Below are positions 7,839 to 10,974 of a DNA stretch of 10,974 bases, one piece after another. Made by a program: the position numbers and the translations under genes. Source of the stretch: JANNFX01 sp040080075 (GTDB taxonomy: Bacteria > Pseudomonadota > Alphaproteobacteria > Rhizobiales > Hyphomicrobiaceae); the NCBI GenBank assembly GCA_040080075.1, contig JBEBJD010000058.1, positions 1 to 10,974 on the forward strand, given 5' to 3'. Each line of letters begins with the position of its first letter. The stretch's first letter is position 1. Below the pieces are notes generated by a model that saw only the letters and a program-made list of their open reading frames with translations, was not told where the DNA came from and searched no databases.

Positions 7839-9443
7839 TTAATCCCGCACCCAGACTTCAACCCGGCGATTGAGCTGTTTACTTTTGGTTTCGTCATTGC
7901 AGGCCACAGGAGCTAGCGAACCAACACCGTGGACGCTGACACTTCGCTCCGAAGCCGCTTCACCTACAACCGCGTCGCGTATCTGCTCGGCTCTCCGGTA
8001 CGACAAGTCGGCATTGGCGGTGGCACTGCCCGCGCTATCTGCGTATCCGACGAAAAGAACCTTCTTGGCCTTCATCTCCGGCGTATGAAGCAGCTTTTTT
8101 AGCCGCTCAACGTCTTCACGGGCCTTGGCATCAAGCTGCGACGACCCCGACGCAAAGCGCAGCGTCGCCGAAAGTCTTTTTGCGGTCTTGAGATCTTTCA
8201 CCAGCGCCGGAAGTCTGGCGCGCTCGCGCTTTGTCCCGGCGGCCTCAAAAGCGAGATCAAAGCGGCTGCTAGCGCTGCTATAGGGCATCTGGTCAATGGA
8301 TTGATCGATAAACTGGCTGTTTTGAATAGTGGCCTGCGCTGCATCAGAACTTGCGAAGGCCAAAAGGTCCCGCACCATTTTGCGTGTGCCGGTTCCCGCC
8401 GTGTAGAGGTACAAACGGCGGGTCAACGGATACTCTTCGGATTTGACCGCGAACACGGTAGGGGCCGTTGTTAGTCCGCAAGGCCCCGCAACGGCCAGCG
8501 CCTTTGCGTTGCGTAGGAATGCCAGCGACGCAATGCCAATGCCGTGGGGATCGCGCGCCACAGCGTCCGATAACTCACTTTCCGTGCGCAGGCGCCGAGC
8601 CCCTGGAAACACCGCGAGCCCGTATGGGCGCATGACAAGTTCGTCGAAACCTTCGCTCGCACCAGTGCCGGAATCGCCGAGGTAAAGTTTTATACTCCCT
8701 GCTGGCAATCCAAGCTCCGACCAGTTGCTAATCCGGCCGGAGAAAATGCGAGCAATGACTTCCACCGGAAGTGACTTCGCTGGATTGCCGGGCGCCACCA
8801 AGATTGCCAGAGCATCTAGCGCCAGCACCATCTCGCCTTCGGGGCCATGAATGCCCCCAGCAATCGCAGGCATAGCATCGGCTTCAGCGGCAGAGATCGG
8901 ACGGCTTGACATGCCAACAGCGGCATGGCCCGCTACGAGCTCAGTGAAGGCTTCGGCGGAACTGCGGCGCTTAAGATCAATTATTGAGACTTCCGCACCG
9001 TGCGCATCGGTTATTTTGAACTGCACCTCATCACGGGCGCCGCTGATGACCTGCTTTGCCGCGCCCCCCATGCTTTGGGCGTAGTCGCGAATGAGCGATG
9101 GCATTAGTTCAAGCCCGATGACTGCCGAACCGTCGATGGCAAATGACTGACGCTCAGCCGCCACCACCGGTTCTATGGCAAACGTACTTTGCCCCGTGGT
9201 AACCGCCGGGGTATTCCGGCAGGCCTCCCCTTCGCAATCAAAGCGCGCTGCATCGATCGACATCACGCCAATCGACGGCGCGGCCAGCACGTATTTTTCC
9301 CCGTCGTACGAACGCAATTCGCCTGATAGCTCAAATCCGCTATCCTTCAGGTGCAAGACCACACTGCGCGTGTCATTCGCATTCGCGCCGCTGGCCCAAT
9401 ACGGGCCAGCGATCAGCACAGCGGCTAGTGTGATGTCTCGCAA
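7839..9443 (-). CDS. PstS-like substrate-binding domain fused to OmpA-like domain (PBP-OmpA1)
   Basis: 534 residues from the TTG at 9443, which follows GGAG by 7 nt. Domains in order: signal peptide 1-22 (MRDITLAAVLIAG, cleavage likely after GANA); a short N-terminal domain at 26-75 ending in FDCEGEAC, shared with the partial gene at 1-299; a PstS-like periplasmic binding domain at ~100-390, with LALDALAILVAPGNP, IARIFSGRISNWSELG and the ligand-loop-like DSGTGASEGF; and an OmpA-like peptidoglycan-binding domain at ~425-534. In the last domain, GYADSAG supplies D469, ADLSYRRAEQI supplies R484, and RRVEVWVRD closes the fold. The protein is probably periplasmic, bound to peptidoglycan and sensing or holding a small anion; the ligand is inferred. 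The 5' end is odd. The frame stays open upstream through two palindromes, with older start candidates at TTG 9617 (behind AGGAG) and TTG 9677, and an ATG at 9755 that would overlap the upstream gene by 73 bp. The true start is uncertain; the body of the gene is not. Confidence 0.9.
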   Translation of the reverse strand: MRDITLAAVLIAGPYWASGANANDTRSVVLHLKDSGFELSGELRSYDGEKYVLAAPSIGVMSIDAARFDCEGEACRNTPAVTTGQSTFAIEPVVAAERQSFAIDGSAVIGLELMPSLIRDYAQSMGGAAKQVISGARDEVQFKITDAHGAEVSIIDLKRRSSAEAFTELVAGHAAVGMSSRPISAAEADAMPAIAGGIHGPEGEMVLALDALAILVAPGNPAKSLPVEVIARIFSGRISNWSELGLPAGSIKLYLGDSGTGASEGFDELVMRPYGLAVFPGARRLRTESELSDAVARDPHGIGIASLAFLRNAKALAVAGPCGLTTAPTVFAVKSEEYPLTRRLYLYTAGTGTRKMVRDLLAFASSDAAQATIQNSQFIDQSIDQMPYSSASSRFDLAFEAAGTKRERARLPALVKDLKTAKRLSATLRFASGSSQLDAKAREDVERLKKLLHTPEMKAKKVLFVGYADSAGSATANADLSYRRAEQIRDAVVGEAASERSVSVHGVGSLAPVACNDETKSKQLNRRVEVWVRD

Positions 9444-9503
9444 TTGCCTTCTCCATTCGCGGCTTGGATTGGCAAGGCAATTGCGAGACTTGAACCACAC
9501 TAG
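9425..9503. repeat. Palindromic unit 2 (79 bp)
   Basis: The outer arms are CTAGTGTG at 9425-9432 and CACACTAG at 9496-9503. The inner arms, GTCTCGCAATTGCCTT at 9435-9450 and its exact complement AAGGCAATTGCGAGAC at 9474-9489, form a perfect 16-bp stem. The loop is 23 nt (9451-9473). The bulges are unequal: AT on one side and six bases on the other. The minus-strand right arm carries the TTG start candidate of PBP-OmpA1. Confidence 0.9.
9451..9454 (-). promoter_or_regulatory. Shine-Dalgarno site inside palindromic unit 2
   Basis: GGAG, followed by AAGG, lies 7 nt before the TTG at 9443. GGAG falls in the hairpin loop while the TTG lies within the perfect 16-bp stem, so initiation here should depend on RNA folding. 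It is the basis for the start chosen for PBP-OmpA1. Confidence 0.5.
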
Positions 9504-9516
9504 ACTCGTAGGTTTT

Positions 9517-9593
9517 CTAGTGTCCTTCCGTCTCCGGAATGCCTTTGCGAGGGGGCGGCGAAACAGGGAGGCATTTCGGAGACAGGACACTAG
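9517..9593. repeat. Palindromic unit 1 (77 bp)
   Basis: The left arm at 9517-9544 (CTAGTGTCCT, a three-base insert, then GTCTCCGGAATGCCT) pairs imperfectly with the right arm at 9569-9593 (AGGCATTTCGGAGAC then AGGACACTAG). It has the same plan and partly the same sequence as unit 2: CTAGTGT termini, a GTCTC-G-AATGCCT-type inner stem, and one arm longer than the other. The two are therefore members of one repeat family. Confidence 0.88.
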
Positions 9594-9626
9594 TGCCAAT
9601 AGCTGCCAATTGATCAAAGCGTTCGT

Positions 9627-9631
9627 CTCCT
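9627..9631 (-). promoter_or_regulatory. Probable original Shine-Dalgarno site of PBP-OmpA1
   Basis: AGGAG lies 9 nt before an in-frame TTG at 9617 (MINWQLLAL...). It is upstream of the palindromic insertion and would serve the signal peptide that is recreated when the 165-bp insertion is removed. TTG at 9677, just after the TAG stop of gene B, is a competing candidate with a basic n-region (MKPR). Confidence 0.45.
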
Positions 9632-9682
9632 GATGCCCGACCGGCGCGCACTCAACAGTTGGGATGCGCGGCTTCAAGGTGC

Positions 9683-10974
9683 CTATTTCTTGATTCTCAA
9701 GACCGGCAGTGCCGATTGGTTGAAGCGAGCTTCGCGCGGGATAAGCGCGCCGCACTCAACTCGGGTCAAGACTCCGGTCTGGCGCGAAACCTGCCCATTG
9801 CGAGGCAGTATGTTGACCTGAAAGTCGACTTCCGCGAGAGCCCCCGCACCGCAGGTGGCTCCTTCAGGTTTTTCGCCACGGCTCTCATAGTCGAGTGCCA
9901 TCGAGATCGCGCCAGACTCCTGCTCATCGTTGTGGACAAACGTATAGACCTCAACTTTGTCGCCAAGTGTCTCCCCGTCATCACTCATGCCCATGAGGCC
10001 ATGGCCTCGCTTATCAGACAGTGATTGCACTCGTGCAGCCCCCATCGACGAGGGCGACTTGGCCCAGACGTGCCCGATCTCAGTATCGCGCGCACCATAT
10101 TCAAATACATGCAGATCGAGATTGGCAGCTGCACGCCAAACGACCGCAATCTTTGACACCTTGTCAAAATCTTTGGCTGCGACGGTGAGTGTCTTGCGGG
10201 TACCATCGGCAAACCGGACTTCGGCACTTGAAGAACTGCCGGCAAAACAATCGAGAATAAAATCCAGCGCGCCCCAGCTATTCAATTTGCGGATGAACTC
10301 GGCGCCGCCGTAACTCACTTGCACGGCTTCTCCGGGGTGGCAGCCCGCCGCGATGCGCAAGCGCATTTGGCCCCCGTCAAGCGGTTCGGACGTCACTTCG
10401 GGAGCCTTGCAACCGCTATTTGCATCTAGCGTGATGGCCGCCGATGGCGACACCGCAACGAGTGTCGGAAGCGAACCTTGAGTGGGAGCACTCGTTTCAC
10501 CAGCAGGCTGGTGTGAGGGGACTTCAGCTGCGGACTCCGGGTCCGTCACCACTGGCTGATCCGCCGGTCCTGCGTTTAACTTGACCGGATTCGTCCCGGT
10601 GTCGCTGGCATCAGGAATCACCAATGAGCGAGTATCGGAAAACGCGGGCTCACCAACCGGACGCTGATCGCTGAATGATGGTTGCGTCACGGCCCGTTCG
10701 TCGACAAATGATGGAGCCGAGACAGGGCGATCATCGCGAAAAGATGTGGGGGCAACGAGCCGGTCATCATTGAATGAGGCGGTTGCCAACGGTCGTTCGT
10801 CCCAGAACTGAGCGGCTACCTGAGATTGTGAAGCAGTGCCGCCGGTATTTTTCGAACTGCCAGCGTTCTCGTCTTTAACCTCTGTTCCCGGCAGCGGCCG
10901 CGTGTCCACAAACGAAGCCGCACCTGGCTGCGTTGCGGCGGCGGTTTCGTCACCGGCAGCGGGCTCTGTCAGCG
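9683..10974 (-). CDS. Repeat-bearing exported or anchored protein with five-cysteine C-terminal domain (B), 5' end outside window
   Basis: The frame is open to the right edge, so this is a C-terminal fragment of at least 429 residues. A GTG at 10909 could be read as a start but lies inside a repeat copy (SFVDTRPLPG), so the gene almost certainly begins beyond the window. Visible regions, numbered from that GTG: 1-34, a polar low-complexity segment; 35-100, six tandem 11-residue repeats; 101-166, a Pro/Ala/Ser/Thr-rich linker; 167-408, a C-terminal domain paralogous to that of gene A at 299-1876. Shared landmarks are GAEFIRKL, DCFAG, ANLDLHVFEY, IGHVWAKS, KVEVYTF and GATC, plus all five cysteines; by eye about half the positions are identical. 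No membrane helix is seen in this part; by analogy with A, one is expected upstream. It precedes PBP-OmpA1, as A precedes PBP-OmpA2. I do not recognise the family. Confidence 0.88.
   Translation of the reverse strand, partial: LTEPAAGDETAAATQPGAASFVDTRPLPGTEVKDENAGSSKNTGGTASQSQVAAQFWDERPLATASFNDDRLVAPTSFRDDRPVSAPSFVDERAVTQPSFSDQRPVGEPAFSDTRSLVIPDASDTGTNPVKLNAGPADQPVVTDPESAAEVPSHQPAGETSAPTQGSLPTLVAVSPSAAITLDANSGCKAPEVTSEPLDGGQMRLRIAAGCHPGEAVQVSYGGAEFIRKLNSWGALDFILDCFAGSSSSAEVRFADGTRKTLTVAAKDFDKVSKIAVVWRAAANLDLHVFEYGARDTEIGHVWAKSPSSMGAARVQSLSDKRGHGLMGMSDDGETLGDKVEVYTFVHNDEQESGAISMALDYESRGEKPEGATCGAGALAEVDFQVNILPRNGQVSRQTGVLTRVECGALIPREARFNQSALPVLRIKK
10610..10807 (-). repeat. Six tandem 33-bp coding repeats (11 residues each)
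   Basis: The units are FWDERPLATAS, FNDDRLVAPTS, FRDDRPVSAPS, FVDERAVTQPS, FSDQRPVGEPA and FSDTRSLVIPD. The consensus is F-x-D-(D/E/Q/T)-R-x-(L/V)-x-x-P-S. The spacing is exactly 11 residues throughout. A seventh, separated copy (SFVDTRPLPG) lies at about 10886-10915. The DNA copies have diverged while the protein pattern is kept, which points to selection on the peptide. Confidence 0.9.

Larger units (their letters stand above)
9425..9593. mobile_element. MITE-like composite of two CTAG-bounded palindromes
   Basis: 169 bp bounded by CTAG at 9425-9428 and 9590-9593. It holds two palindromic units separated by a 13-bp spacer (9504-9516). There is no transposase and no internal gene. Outer CTAG to outer CTAG is exactly 165 bp (55 codons) of extra sequence. 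Deleting it joins the flanking signal-peptide codons in frame. CTAG with TA duplication is a known target preference of IS630/Tc1-type elements, so a non-autonomous relative is a reasonable inference, not a demonstrated fact. Confidence 0.75.

Noticed and set aside
7839..9443. PBP-OmpA1 as a pseudogene because of the insertion
   Set aside because: The insertion is in frame and stop-free, all downstream domains are intact, and a usable start and signal peptide remain.
7839..9755. ATG at 9755 as start of PBP-OmpA1 (638 residues)
   Set aside because: It would overlap gene B by 73 bp and place about 115 residues, including translated palindromes, before the hydrophobic core. The added sequence does not resemble any domain. 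The frame is open there, but nearer starts with ribosome sites are better.
10610..10807. CRISPR-like or non-coding tandem array
   Set aside because: The 33-bp period follows codons exactly, the protein consensus is better kept than the DNA, and there are no spacers.
9683..10909. GTG at 10909 as the true start of gene B
   Set aside because: The frame continues open to the window edge, the codon lies inside an F-V-D-T-R repeat copy, and no convincing ribosome site precedes it.

Overview
The window reads as a piece of an alphaproteobacterial chromosome or large replicon. That guess rests on the moderately high GC, the codon use, and the PstS-like/OmpA fusion proteins with the short cysteine-pair N-terminal domain that I associate with Rhodobacterales and Hyphomicrobiales. 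No rRNA, tRNA, CRISPR array or transposase gene is visible. All convincing genes lie on the minus strand, so the locus reads from the right edge to the left edge.

Layout in transcription order: (1) >10974-9683, the 3' part of a secreted or membrane-anchored protein with a tandem 11-residue repeat region and a C-terminal five-cysteine domain (called 'B' here). (2) 9443-7839, an exported PstS-like substrate-binding domain fused to an OmpA-like peptidoglycan-binding domain (PBP-OmpA1). (3) A 296-bp gene-free stretch. (4) 7542-4528, SrfB, an Hsp70/actin-fold ATPase-like protein. (5) 4511-1887, SrfC, a large P-loop protein with GTPase-like motifs. (6) 1876-299, a single-pass membrane protein whose C-terminal domain is a clear paralogue of B's (called 'A'). 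(7) 299 to beyond position 1, the start of a second PBP-OmpA protein. Genes 4-7 are packed within 0-16 bp of each other and are very likely one operon.

The main architectural result is that the pair [five-cysteine-domain protein, then PBP-OmpA protein] occurs twice, once on each side of srfB-srfC. The second PBP-OmpA copy is easily missed because only its first 99 codons are in the window. I infer an envelope-spanning system. SrfB and SrfC would be cytoplasmic nucleotide-driven partners, A (and presumably B) would cross the inner membrane, and the PBP-OmpA proteins would bind a small ligand and peptidoglycan in the periplasm. Nothing here shows the biological output, and the 'virulence factor' label on the Srf families is historical.

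The most unusual DNA feature is at 9425-9593. Two related ~78-bp palindromes, each bounded by CTAGTGT...ACACTAG, sit inside the signal-peptide coding region of PBP-OmpA1. Removing exactly 165 bp (55 codons) between the outer CTAG sites joins MINWQLLAL to AAVLIAGPYWASGANA, recreating a continuous signal peptide in frame. The insertion has no in-frame stop, and its inner arm also supplies a new Shine-Dalgarno/TTG start that could rescue export. This looks like a MITE-like insertion that became part of the gene's 5' end.
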